DNA from: Ischnura elegans
Lineage: Eukaryota; Arthropoda; Insecta; Odonata; Coenagrionidae
Reading direction: 5' to 3'
NCBI RefSeq assembly: GCF_921293095.1
Contig: NC_060254.1
Span: 5,456,001 to 5,520,000 of the forward strand
Length of the DNA: 64,000 nucleotides
Of this stretch, positions 21,099 through 31,305 are shown in pieces. Under the pieces are notes generated by a model that worked only from the letters and a program-made list of their open reading frames with translations, made no database searches and was not told where the DNA came from. How positions within the stretch are numbered: the first letter of the stretch is position 1; the number at the start of each line of letters is the position of its first letter. The position numbers and the translations under genes are program-made.

Positions 21099-22575
21099 GT
21101 TTTTATTAAGACAGCAATGTTGTCATTTTAAAGCGACTCAGAAAATAATTAATAACTAAAGAAATTAAGCGAAACAAAAATACAGCAAGAATACTAACGA
21201 CACATGCACACAGTTAATATGCTCTAAAGGGGGGGGGGACTTAAATGAGAGATTTTTATTAGAGAAGTGTGTCTTCACTTTCTACAAAGAAACACACGAA
21301 GTTTTCTTCATTTTATTTCATGCTCTAAAGTGTTTGATTGATGCGATGCTTTTCAACTATGTATTCATTTTCGAGTGGTGTGCGCCCGACTGGATAGGTA
21401 GGTATATTTCGATTCGTGGACGTGAGTGCATGGTCCATTGGTCCATCCGTTCCCAGCATCCCTGGAGCCGCGTCGGCGGTTGTTGATCCTAAAAGGCAGT
21501 CGCCGCGGTGATGAACGGGCCCGCTGGGAAGGACGCCATGCCGCGGCGGTGCCTTTCATCTCTGATTGTGGCGGCTCCATTGGGGGTTGAGGCCTGCGGG
21601 GGGAGGGGGGAATTGGATGGGGGTTCAGGGGGGGGGCGCTGTTTGAACGGGTTTTCCGGTTTGTAAATGAATGCGCACGCGAAGTGCTGGCGAACATAGA
21701 GTCATCATTTTGTAGCACATACTTGGAGGGAGGAGTCGCTCGTTAGGGGTTTCCATGCATCCACAATGCACAGAATATGATATTACGCATGTTTTATGCA
21801 GATGCTACATGAAATACCCGATATGAAATTTTGGTTTTTTTTCATGTGTACTGTACCGAGCGCTGTTATGAAAGTTCATGAATACATTAATATTTTAATG
21901 ATGACTACTTTTGTACATAATTTTTCAAAGGGAATTATGGATTGAAAATTAAAACTTTTCATTATGAATGTCTGCAGCCGACTTGAATCCTGGGAGGAAG
22001 CAGAAAATGTCTGAATAAGGTTAGCAACATGCCATTAGACAGGAAACTTTATATCCTCGCAGACCTAAGCGATACCCGTTTTTCTCCTCGTTGCATACCA
22101 CCAATGCTACAATATGAACTCTGAAGTCGAACACAAGATGTGCAGCCAATCTCCTCCTTTTCAGTGGATTTACAAAAGTTGCCACTCGCATCGTCGTGAC
22201 GATGAAGCGATCCCATTTTCACTATGAGGAAATAATCTTTAGCTAAACTGTTCACCGAAATGCATGCTCGAGTATGATATAGTACCTATATCGTACTCAT
22301 ACCATTAAAATTTCATTATTATACGCGACGTAAATAATTCGATTGCAAATATTGAGAATGTATTGATCGCTATTTAATCTTCGCCGCTTTACGAATAATT
22401 TTGGTAATCGATTGAAATCCGCATTCAGTGTCAACATGGATCTCGCTTATTTGCAACAGTCTCCTCTATTACGTATATGTGGTCCTTTTGGTTGAAAACG
22501 TTGCCATTGATGAAGCAATGAATGAAACTAGGTGCAGTACTCATTTGGAAGAATCTAAGTGATTAATTATCCTCC
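21099..22575. other. Intergenic DNA with a GC-rich patch at 21420-21660
   Basis: The patch has CpGs and G-runs, and a 117-codon minus-strand frame (21365-21718) whose Pro/Arg/Ser-rich product I cannot place. A 9-G run lies at about 21230. The rest (21720-22575) is AT-rich with no recognised feature. Confidence 0.3.
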
Positions 22576-22577
22576 GA

Positions 22578-22825
22578 AGGACCCGCAGTGGCTGAGTTGG
22601 GGAAGGGGAATTATTACGAAATATTTAAAAAATCATGTATTCATCGCAGACTAGTATAGTATCGTTTCAATATGAAACGATTCCGGTGATATCGGTGGTG
22701 AGGTTTAAACTACACTCTGATAACCGAAATTAGCTCTAATGGCGTCTAAGTAAAGTTGGAATAATGTCCTCGCCTGCACTACTCCTGGGGTCCAGGGTTC
22801 GAGACCCACTGAGTGAGTGAGTACA
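22578..22825 (+). repeat. Possible tRNA-derived SINE with widely separated promoter boxes
   Basis: GCAGTGGCTGAGTTGG at 22586-22601 is A-box-like, and GGTTCGAGACC at 22796-22806 is B-box-like. They are about 200 nt apart instead of the usual 30-60 nt. Either a SINE has been split by an insertion, or the two boxes are unrelated. The intervening AT-rich stretch has no identified ends. Confidence 0.3.
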
Positions 22826-23189
22826 GTTCTGCAGGTCAAGTAATTGGAAAAACGAAAACACAGGTGACGTCTCCTAGGATTCCGGTGGCAAAACGGACCA
22901 GGGACAAAACTGTCAAATTATAATAATACATAACTATGGATTACATTTTGAACTGGCTCGTAGATGTTCGACGTCACGTGATATATGTGTTTTTTTTACA
23001 GAAGATGGTGATAGCTACCGGTCCATACTAATACTTACTCCAAATCTACTACGTGTCCACTGGTGTCCTAATTCATCTCTTGATTAGGACATGTATTTCA
23101 ACAATGTAACCACTCTAGGAGATCAAGAGTCTCAGCTACCAGTCTCTGACACCACTCCACAGAAATTGTTCATTGGCACTCACAGAAAA

Positions 23190-23820
23190 TAGGGTGGTTT
23201 CCTATTATTTTTTTATTGCTAAATGGAAAGATTATTACTCGATCGAATTACGATATCTATTTTTCGCGATTAAATGAAAAGTGAATTTTTTCAAGCGCGC
23301 GAAAACGCGACGGCTAAGTATGAATGCTGGGAAAACACCGTGTGACGTCGTTCTGGTTCCCGCTTTCGCCGTGTGAGGTGACCTTGGGGCGAGGCTTTGT
23401 GCGCTGATACGACGCAGGCTGCTAGCAGGTAGCAGAGTACCCTGCTGGCATGTAGCGCTTGGCTTAAATAAGGATTATTATTACCCTATCAAACGAAGGA
23501 AACTTTCCGAACCTAGGTAATTTTAAATGGGTGATTATTAAAAAAATTTTCCCTGAGCTCTGTGCCTCGTGCATGTATTGGTAACTTCAGACCATGAAAA
23601 ACTCCTATCTACTCGTAAAGAAACTAGGTCCCTGTGACGTCACGTGGAATGGCATCGCATGGGCGCCAATCTGGCCTTTCTCAAATGCGGTTAAAATTGA
23701 CTATTGCTTTTCGTCTAAACTGGGATTTCTAGAACCAAATAATTTGTATATTATGAATACACTAATGGTGGGTAACGAATCGCAATCAATGCCTTTCGTC
23801 TTCTTTGATGAAGGAAACTA
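23190..23820 (+). mobile_element. TAGGGTGG-ended MITE, copy B (631 bp)
   Basis: The left end TAGGGTGGTTTCCTATTA is intact. The right end is GATGAAGGAAACTA, so it lacks the five bases before the terminal TA seen in copy D (GGAAACTACCCTA). Internal blocks match copy A throughout, including CTGCTAGCAGGTAGC at about 23420 and CTAGGTCCCTGTGACGTCAC at 23623-23642. The element is flanked by 24 bp direct repeats (23166-23189 and 23821-23844) with two mismatches. Confidence 0.85.
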
Positions 23821-23869
23821 TTGTTCATCGGCACTCACAAAAAATTACAAAAATAGTACAAATAATGAA

Positions 23870-24650
23870 AAGGCATTAGGATTTGCGAATGTATTAATTA
23901 CGTGTACCCGAATTGAGTTTAGAAGCCGCTCATCAAGTTATGTTTTTAGAATTCCACTTTGATAGATGAAAATTTACTCCGGTTAAAGATTATCATATCA
24001 AAGAATAGGATTTCAGTTTCTTGCTTTAGGTAGTTTGAAAGTTAAATTTGTGAGAATGTTTTGAGTCATTAAGATATTTTTTAAAATGCTCTAAGAATCG
24101 CTGCAAAGGCTTTCAAGGCGCGGTAGATGCTCGGATGCCATTTTTTTCTCCAAGCCAATCATCGCCTAAGTCGCAAAAATGGAAGTACTTTCAAAAGTCA
24201 CGCGAATCTCTCACGACAAAAGCTGTGCATTTAAAAAATCATGACTTGAAATCCATAGTTGTAATTGGCAGAGCATTTTGCAGAGCATAAATCGCCTGAA
24301 ACTACGCCAATTTGGAAGGACTGTTGATGAGATTTGCAAAACCGTATGCTGAAATTAAGAAAGGAATCTTCAATATTGACTCGTGTTAGGTTGAATTTTT
24401 AAACATGAAAATAACTTATATTTATGATTTCCAGTTACAAATAAATTACAAACACTTAAATAAATTTTTGAATAATCCTGCGAACACTGAAACACTTTAT
24501 TGGCGTGCTCATAATGTTATGTTGGTGGAATAGTTGCTATGACAGGTGTTGAGATGAACTTGTCGCGCATAAATTTTAGTTAAGAATTCGCAGTTAAGCA
24601 TAAGATTTAAATGAAATCGTAAATATAATTACCGCGAGGATACTTCTAAA
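23870..24650. repeat. Diverged direct repeat, unit 1
   Basis: Aligns in order with 26085-27085. Examples are AGAAGCCGCTCATCAAG / AGAAGTCGCTCATCC, CATATCAAAGAATAGGAT / CATATCAAAAACAGGAT, ATCATGACTTGAAATCCATAG / ATCATGTCTTGTAATTCATAG, and ATAAATTTTAGTTAAGAATTC / ATGAATTTTAGCTAAGAATTC. No coding frame, inverted ends or tail was found. It is either two old copies of an unnamed transposon or a segmental duplication. Confidence 0.5.
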
Positions 24651-24994
24651 TAAAACTGTACTCTAAGTGCGCCGGAGGAAGCAATTGAGACAAGACGGAT
24701 GGAGTGGAAGACGGAAAATAAGGAAACGGAGAGGCACGCACTTTCAGAAGGAGTGCTCCCCACAAAAGAGGACCACTTGCGCTTTACGCACTTAGGGTCA
24801 TACCTCTTCCCCGGCCTCCGCTCCCTCGCTCACGAGGTGGGGGAATGAATTGACCCACCCCCAATTCATGCAACCCTCCCCCAATCAAGATGATCCCCCT
24901 CCCCTAATCCCTCTCCCTCGTCAGCATTCTCTTGATGGAGGGATGGGGCTTTGGGGATGAAGACATTTCATTTGGACCGCAATACACGAATAAT
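24651..24994. other. Short C-rich tract, no feature
   Basis: The stretch 24830-24930 is rich in CCCCCTCCC-type runs. No gene or repeat is recognised. Confidence 0.4.
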
Positions 24995-25325
24995 GACCGG
25001 TTTTTTAAGAAAATAATGGCATTAAATTGATCATAAGGGGCACTTATCGTGAATCTTTAGTGCCCATTAGTAAGTAGCGGCGTCCATAGAAATTATTATC
25101 GCGGATATTAGCACATGAAGTGTAATTAAAAAGAAAATTATCGAATGGTGAATAGGTGGATTTTGAATTGACGGGATAATTAGAGGGAAAGTTTCGGAAC
25201 ACGCAATGTAGTTGTCATTTATTTCATGCGCTTTTCGATCCTGTTTTGTTTACTGAAATCATGAATCGTGGAAAAAAATTTTGGGATGGACAATAACACG
25301 GATATAATTAGAATGTAAACTCTGT
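24995..25325. repeat. Unnamed repeat family X, copy 3 (longest)
   Basis: This is the longest of the three copies and serves as reference. It includes GGGGCACTTATCGTGAATC, GGCGTCCATAGAAATTATTA, GGATTTTGAATTGACGGG, TTTATTTCATGCGCTTTTCG and TGAAATCATGAATCGTGGAA. It aligns with 8736-9075 over most of its length and with 18486-18585 in its first third. No open frame or termini are visible. Confidence 0.5.
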
Positions 25326-25473
25326 AAAAGGCACTTGGAGGCAGCACTTAGAAAGTACTCAACACAATTTCAACACAGCTTCAGTGAGTATTGCGGCAGT
25401 TTGAGACTAGTTCTTCACGAGAATGATTGATGGCGTCCAACTCGAGTTAATTTTATTCAGAAACGCTCTAGAG

Positions 25474-25773
25474 CAGGGGTCTCCAATTTACTAGGCCACG
25501 AGGGCCACATTCCAAGTTACGAATCGTCCCGCGGGCCGGATAGCAAATTTGCCGATGACTGGAGTATTTGATAACAACGTCTACTGCAGTATTCGGTGGC
25601 GAAATTTTTATTTACGAACAGTTGAAGGCGACTTTGTGCAGTACAACGAGTACAACGCTGCAATGTTCCTAGCGGCGTCTCACAGAGTTAAACGAGCGAG
25701 AATCGCGCGCTACATGAAACGAGTGCGCGGGTCGGATGAAAGCCCTTCGCGGGCCGTATTTTGGGGACCCCTA
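25474..25773. mobile_element. hAT MITE, 300 bp, target duplication CTCTAGAG
   Basis: The element starts CAGGGGTCTCCAA and ends TTGGGGACCCCTA (one base off perfect inversion), with further GGCC/CGCGGGCC subterminal words. It is flanked by identical 8 bp copies CTCTAGAG at 25466-25473 and 25774-25781. This fits the nTCTAGAn target preference described for Ac-type hAT elements. An internal 76-codon frame (25549-25779) is Arg-rich and runs into the right terminus, so it is not a transposase. Confidence 0.9.
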
Positions 25774-26084
25774 CTCTAGAGTAATTGAAATAATTTTTCG
25801 TTAGGTGATTGATTAAATTTTTTTGTAACTTGTTTAAAATAAACCAGCCAGACGTTATTTTTGCCCTCGCTAGTGTGCGCAATTCATTCAAATGACAAGC
25901 TGCAAAAGTGTCCACAGGTGACCAAATCTCCAGACTCGAGTCTCGGAGATTTATTTCAGCTCCGTTTCCACAAAAGGCAGTCTCAAAGAAGTGCCGCAGT
26001 GCTCTGGAAGTGAAAGGCGGTTTTTCTTCGGTAAATATCTAGAAGACAACCGCAGATAATTGGCTTTACCCATTCCTATTAGCC

Positions 26085-27085
26085 TCTTAAAGACAATAAA
26101 AATGTAATAATTAGGTGTATGCGTATTTAGTGTAGAAGTCGCTCATCCATTTGGAAGCTTTTCTTAATGCCACCTACAGAGACGGAAATGTTACTTCAGC
26201 ACGGGGATCACCATATCAAAAACAGGATCACAAGATTTTATTCAGCAATTTTTGGTACCAGAAAGTTTCAATGTTTGCTACTTAAGAATTTCTTGTGCGA
26301 TCAAGTCACTGATTAACTTTTTGAACATACCGTAAATCAAAATGGCTTTTAAGAAGTTGGAGAAACTCGGATGTTTTTTTATTCGGCTTCCCGATAATCA
26401 CCTATGCCGAAAAAGTCGCAGTGCCTTCCTAAAGTCACCAAATGCACTCCCGAAAAAAGCATCAAACTTCAAAAGTGCCTTGAAAATCATGTCTTGTAAT
26501 TCATAGATCATTCTTTGCAGGACCCACTTATACAGTCAACAACGTCATTTTGGACGAACTATGGATGAATTATACAAAGCAATGTATTGAAATGTGAGTA
26601 CTATTTCATTTTAACTTGTAATATCTTTTACATTTTAATATGAAAAAAACTTATTATTTATTATTAAAACCGAGAAAACAAGAATAAATTATTAAACGTT
26701 CATAAATTATAATAATATAAATAAATTATTAAATCATACGTTTACTGCTCTACGCCATTGGTATTGCGATATTACGGCTGTGGGTATGTCTTGGCTGTAG
26801 TTAGGATTAATTAGAAAGTCTCATTTTCGAATTTACAGTGAAGTGTAAAAAAAAACATTCAGCCGTAAACATGATAGCCGCATCATGCTAAGTGATCTGG
26901 AGAGGTGGATGTTTGAAATGTTGAAAAGAGTCCTACTTGCAGTTGCACACCTCATTGGGACTTCGCGACATTAGCGTAGTGGATGTTGTTCAGATGATCT
27001 TACCACGGATGAATTTTAGCTAAGAATTCACATTTAAATAGGAAAAATTCAATTTTTAGTATAATTAACCAAACAGTTCAAAGAT
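26085..27085. repeat. Diverged direct repeat, unit 2
   Basis: Partner of 23870-24650, in the same orientation about 2.2 kb downstream. The longer length reflects an AT-rich expansion at 26600-26740. Matching blocks run in the same order from AATGTAATAATTAGGTGTAT to the GAATTTTAGCTAAGAATTC word near 27013. Confidence 0.5.
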
Positions 27086-27215
27086 CAACAGCGAAGACTA
27101 AACAGCAGCGATCATGATAAAACGCTTGAGGTCGCCTGAAAAATGTTTACGCGGAATATCAAAACAATGTCTCATTCGTCCCAAGGAAAGCAAGCATGCT
27201 GGAGTTTTTAGCGTA

Positions 27216-27593
27216 CAAGGGCTTACCCAGGTTCATAATTGGGAGGGGGTGGGGGTAAGCCACGACCACCTAGAGAGATAAATACATAATTTCTCTCTCG
27301 GTGGTCGTGAGAAAGCCACGGCCTAGGGACATTTTAGCATGGAAAAGGTGAATGAAATTAACATGTTAATAAAATTATAACAGCGCTTATTAGTTTAAGA
27401 GATTATTTCCTTGAAAAAAATAGTTTTATTTTAGTTACATATCTTATAGTAATGCATATCATTTTTCGTGGGCTTAAGGAAAATTTGTTGAATGCTTCCG
27501 TTTCAATTCAGTACTGATTTTGATTGAGGACTTTTGCTTCTCCGGGGTGGGGGGGGTAGCTTCCACCCCTGCCCCTCGCTGAGTACGCCCATG
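27216..27593. mobile_element. hAT-like MITE, 378 bp, target duplication TTAGCGTA
   Basis: It begins CAAGGGCTTACCCAGG and ends CTGAGTACGCCCATG, an imperfect inverted repeat. Identical 8 bp copies TTAGCGTA lie at 27208-27215 and 27594-27601. Inside the left end there is a hairpin with arms CACGACCACC and GGTGGTCGTG around an AGAGAGA/TCTCTCT core (27275-27312). G/C-run subtermini resemble those of the other hAT MITEs here. It is non-coding. Confidence 0.8.
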
Positions 27594-27722
27594 TTAGCGT
27601 AGATATGGCAAATACTAAGAATGGAGTTCAAAATATAAATCATGTCACTGCGAGCCACTACGCCTTGTTCACTTGATTTATATTTTGAACTCCATCCTTC
27701 GTATTTGCCACACTTGCGCCAA
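27594..27722. repeat. Inverted repeat, 37 bp core arms
   Basis: Left arm 27606-27642 and right arm 27674-27710 match with two mismatches around a 31 nt loop. The inner part is GGAGTTCAAAATATAAATCA. A weaker match extends outward to about 27594 and 27722 (TTAGCGTA versus complement TTGGCGCA). The outer left edge coincides with the target site of the adjacent hAT MITE. Confidence 0.7.
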
Positions 27723-28004
27723 ATACTCCAGTTAGCCCGTATTTATATTTGCTTTCTTAGGAACGCATGCATTTTTTTCCTCAATCATTGAAAAAATTTG
27801 TTTTTTCTCATACTGCGTTAGTCAGGAGACTGGCATTAAAACTATTATTCAAAACCTTCTATAAAATCCGATTATATCAGATGACTATTTATTTTTCAGA
27901 ACAACTGAATCAATTCTAGATGGATATCGATGCATTAACTGCATTTTGGTTGTATTTACTCAAATCCTTTGCCGCGAGGGTCATTTATTCATCTAAACTA
28001 AATA

Positions 28005-28173
28005 CTAAACCGCAAGCTGCCTCAACAGGCGGTTGGCGGGGGGTGTTAGGGCACAGCCGTTCCCAAATCAAAAGGAAATAATGCACTAACCAAGTTCCGA
28101 TTAGCTTTTATTGAGGTCCTTTTCTTTTCCTTGTACTATGAGTGGCGTTTAAGTCTTCGAGGCACGTGACATA
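28005..28173 (-). mobile_element. CR1-like LINE 3' end (subfamily B)
   Basis: The minus-strand 3' block is visible as GCTGCCTCAACAGGCGGTTG and GGGGGGTGTTAGGGCACAGC at 28018-28060. This is the subfamily B terminal hairpin and AACACCCC block in reverse. Only about 170 bp is present, and the copy is cut at the MITE fragment that starts at 28174. Confidence 0.6.
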
Positions 28174-28223
28174 AGGTAATAATCTTTCGATTTAGGCAAT
28201 GAAAAATATAGGAAACCACCCTA
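28174..28223 (-). mobile_element. TAGGGTGG-ended MITE, fragment F
   Basis: Fifty bases matching the first part of the family in reverse: AATAATCTTTCGATTTAGGC, then ATAGGAAACCACCCTA, which is an intact terminus. The remaining 600 bp of the family is absent. Confidence 0.7.
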
Positions 28224-28492
28224 TTTGAAGGGAAAAACAGAATCTGAACCAACGCGAGCAATTTATCGGTCACAATCAACCATGGCCATTGGGACTCATC
28301 ATGTCGTATCGTGCCGATGGATCCCAAACACGAATCACTTTCCGTGCAACCATTGTAAATTTAAACAGTGAAGAGTTCAAAAACAAATAAATAAAACAAA
28401 AGCCCTTTTAACCAAACTAATTAAATACGCCCGGAGATGCATTATGCAATTGCTCGTTCTATGTGTTGTGATTTTCAATGATTGTTGTGATG

Positions 28493-30444
28493 ATGTTTTT
28501 TAAATACCTTTCGGCTGGCGAATTGAAAAAATAATTTTTAGGTGGTGGAACATCGCGAAAAATGCGATTAAAAATATGCAATTGTTGCCATTTGGCTCTA
28601 TGCTCTGGCCCTCCATAACACCCCTTTTTATTTAATATAGTATTCTAGCGATTAAGGTGCTTACCACAGGGACAGAATTGTATGGATACTGGTGCCGAAA
28701 ATGGCTTCAGGGCCTCCAAAAACTGCCTGAATTTAAGAATATAGATTAAGAAAATGAGCTCGATTTGAGTTTTCCCCGCGTTGTATCTACGCACAAGTGT
28801 TGTTTCATTTGTGGATATACCGCTATAAACTATCTCCATCCTATTACCGTAGAAGCTAGATTGCAGGTGAGAGGAGGTTGGTCATTCCTTTCAAAAATGT
28901 GTCTGTAAAGATTATCAACATTACAAGCGGTTTCTACCTATTAAATTACCAATTCCGTATCTATTGCATAAGTATTTCCTTTCATGTTTCTAAAATTCGT
29001 TTATTTGTGGACAAAGTCGCAGATTTATCTAACCGCAGTTTGACGGCGAAACTTTGTGACTTTCATTTTCCACAGAACTGATTGTCCGCAAACTTTTACT
29101 GGTTTTTCATGGGACCAAGTAATTGAGTAACATCGACGAGAAATTCGGATGTTAGGTCAGTCACTTAAGGGCTGATAGTTTTTCTTTTCCAGCTGCAAAC
29201 CGGAAACATGAACAGTACTAGTTCCCCTTTGTAAACATTCCCTATTTTTACCCTTGATAGGTTGTGGTTTATATGCCCGGACCTTTTTTGGCCAATCAAA
29301 ATGATGCCGATTCTCTCAAATCGATCTTGCAATCGGCATATCCAATGAAAATTTTCATGAGAAAGGGTGACATTTTGATTCTAGATAGAGAATTTGGGGA
29401 TGTTGTGTCATATTTAGAAGATGATTTAGAGTTCAGTGTGCTGATGCCGACGTTGAAAGGCAAGCGAGCTCAGTTAACGACTAAAGAATTGAGGATGGGG
29501 AATCAATTGTGATTCGTGGCTAAATTAAGACGGATAGGTAATGGTAATATTGAGGAAAAATACTATTGAAATACAACGAACTATAATTTTTATTTAGAAT
29601 ATACTTACAGCGAATGGTATCGTATGAGGCAGCATATTGACATATTGCTGTGATTGTGGTAATGGAAATAGAAGAATACGATGCTGCGCTCATATAGCAG
29701 CAACAATATATTATTTATCCAATGGGCAGTACCAATAAAAAATCGCAAGACCGGCCGTGATTTTAACTAGAGTTGTTTTGACGGAAAATATAATAACATG
29801 CATCAATGACAAATAACCTTCAATGATGAGGACGACGTATAACCTTTCAAGGCCGATTTTCATTGATATCCTGGAGCCAATATAAAATTGCATAGTGAAA
29901 ATTCACCGAAAATTCATCTGTTTGCCTACATACTGTTCACCAGATTTTTTTTATTTGTATGCCAACTGGAAAAAAGTTGAAACCCATTATTTTTTCATTT
30001 CAGCAAACAGCTATCATTAACTTATGATTTAATCCCAATGGTTTAGCATAGGTGAGGTAATTTCAATGAATTTATATCTGATAAGGAAGACATTGAAAAG
30101 TTCAATAAATCCTCATGGTGCGTTTATTAGAGTAAAATCAAACCAATTCTAACGTATGAAAGGAGTGACGGAAGGGGGTGGAGGCCGGGAAATTCTTTTT
30201 AGCATACTCGGGCGTTTTCAAGGGCAGAGTAGCCATTTTCAGCACCAGTATCCATACAATTCTGTCCCTGTGGTGGGCACCTTAATCGCTAGAATACTAT
30301 AATAAATAAAAAGGGGTGTTATGGAGGGCCAGAGCATAGAGCCAAATGGCCAAAATTGCGTATTTTTAATCGCATTTTTTCTGATGTTCCACCACCTGAA
30401 AATTATTTTTTCAATACGCCAGCCGAAAGGTATTAAAAAACACC
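28493..30444. mobile_element. DNA transposon with about 215 bp terminal inverted repeats
   Basis: 28493-28716 and 30225-30444 are reverse complements over about 215 bp with few mismatches. Landmarks are ACCTTTCGGCTGGCG at the outer part, then CCATTTGGCTCTATGCTCTG, CATAACACCCCTTTTTATTT and CCACAGGGACAGAATTGTAT. Between them lies about 1.5 kb of mostly AT-rich DNA holding a degraded transposase fragment (29264-29512, +). Long terminal repeats and the fragment suggest an ISL2EU/PIF-Harbinger-like or related DNA transposon. The exact outer ends and the target duplication are not clear. Confidence 0.7.
29264..29512 (+). pseudogene. DDE transposase fragment, ISL2EU/Harbinger-like
   Basis: An 82-codon frame with no proper start (a stop lies just upstream at 29258) reads PGPFLANQNDADSLKSIL, then FMRKGDILILDREFGDVV, then SVLMPTLKGKRAQLTTKE. 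The order G-P-F...N-D-A, GD..ILDR.F.DV and MP...K..QLTT is that of the central-to-C-terminal catalytic core of DDE_Tnp_4-type transposases used by ISL2EU and PIF/Harbinger-like elements. D in ILDR is a likely catalytic residue. Downstream, broken frames at 29513-29650 may carry the LR/VE-containing tail. It is inside the long inverted repeats. Confidence 0.65.
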
Positions 30445-30799
30445 TCCAGTAAACGTTTTTTTTTTTGCCCTCTCAAACATATTTTATAAAAACATGCGTT
30501 AGAAATTTTCAAATCAACGCCATGTCCTCTTGTCTCGCTCAAAGTTCTTGAAAACAATTGGAAATCTTCTGCATTAAATACGGTTTCAAATTCCGCAAAC
30601 CGTATTAAAAAATATGCCTTCTTGACCGAGATATTAAAAAAAGAGTGAAAATCGTATTTTCGATCTAGCCGGCCCTGGTGGGCCTCTAGCAGGCTGGAAA
30701 TGTGGGGAGGTTTTTCCTATTTGATCCCAAATCGCATTCCCCAAGTACGGGAAAATCCGGGAGGGGGGACTTTTCACCCTCTTTATCCGGCTATGCCCT
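30445..30799. other. Intergenic DNA, no feature recognised
   Basis: AT-rich at first. A short G/C-run stretch at 30690-30790 ends in GGGGGGACTTTTCACCC, resembling subtermini of the hAT MITEs elsewhere, but a partner end was not found. Confidence 0.35.
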
Positions 30800-31124
30800 T
30801 TCTACTTCGAAAGTGTATACACTAAAGGCGATACTGAATTTAATTTAAACATTCCATATACTGAGGAATCGATGGAAGAAATATCTATACAATGTGATAG
30901 GATAACTAAACAACTACAATAGATTAAGAATAGTAAATCTCCGGGTCCGAAGGGAATACCCGCGCGTGTCCTCGAGGAGTTAGCTCCACAGATCGCACCT
31001 TACTCAGAGGTAATATTTAAGAAGTCACTATCTGAAGGAAAGTTACCGCTAGACTGGAAAATTGCCAGCGTTACACCGATATTCAATAAGGGAAGCAAAC
31101 ATGACCCAGGCAACTATCGTTGGA
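30800..31124 (+). mobile_element. CR1-like LINE RT, N-terminal (finger) fragment
   Basis: One frame with a single stop (near 30920) reads PYTEESMEEISIQCDRI, then SKSPGPKGIPARVLEELAP, then KKSLSEGKLPLDWKIASV, PIFNKGSKHDPGNYR. These are the N-terminal RT blocks (KSPGPDGIP, LP.DWK.A.V.PIFKKG, P.NYRP) of CR1-group elements. It is the only N-terminal RT piece in the window, cut off at NYR at 31124. The PG.DG box has K for the usual D. Confidence 0.8.
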
Positions 31125-31230
31125 CGAAATATTTTCCAATTCTGAGACCACGTCGCGAAAGTTGTGAACCACTGGCAACAACGGCAGTCTGCTTTGACTT
31201 ATCGCACGTTGTCTCCGAGAGGTGTGTCAC

Positions 31231-31305
31231 TTCGATTCTCATACGTGATTGCCTCGAACGTAGAGTTTATCTCTACGTTCGAGGCAATCACTTTTGGGAA
31301 TCGAA
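31231..31305. repeat. Perfect 21 bp hairpin inside a 35 bp inverted repeat
   Basis: GTGATTGCCTCGAACGTAGA (plus G) at 31245-31265 pairs without mismatch with 31271-31291 across a 5 nt TTTAT loop. After 4 unpaired bases on each side the arms pair again (TTCGATTCTC with GGGAATCGAA). It lies directly beside a tRNA-like SINE, and the outer arm resembles a B-box region. Confidence 0.8.

Noticed and set aside
25549..25779. 76-codon frame inside the hAT MITE as a gene
   Set aside because: It runs across the terminal inverted repeat into the flank and has no transposase motif.
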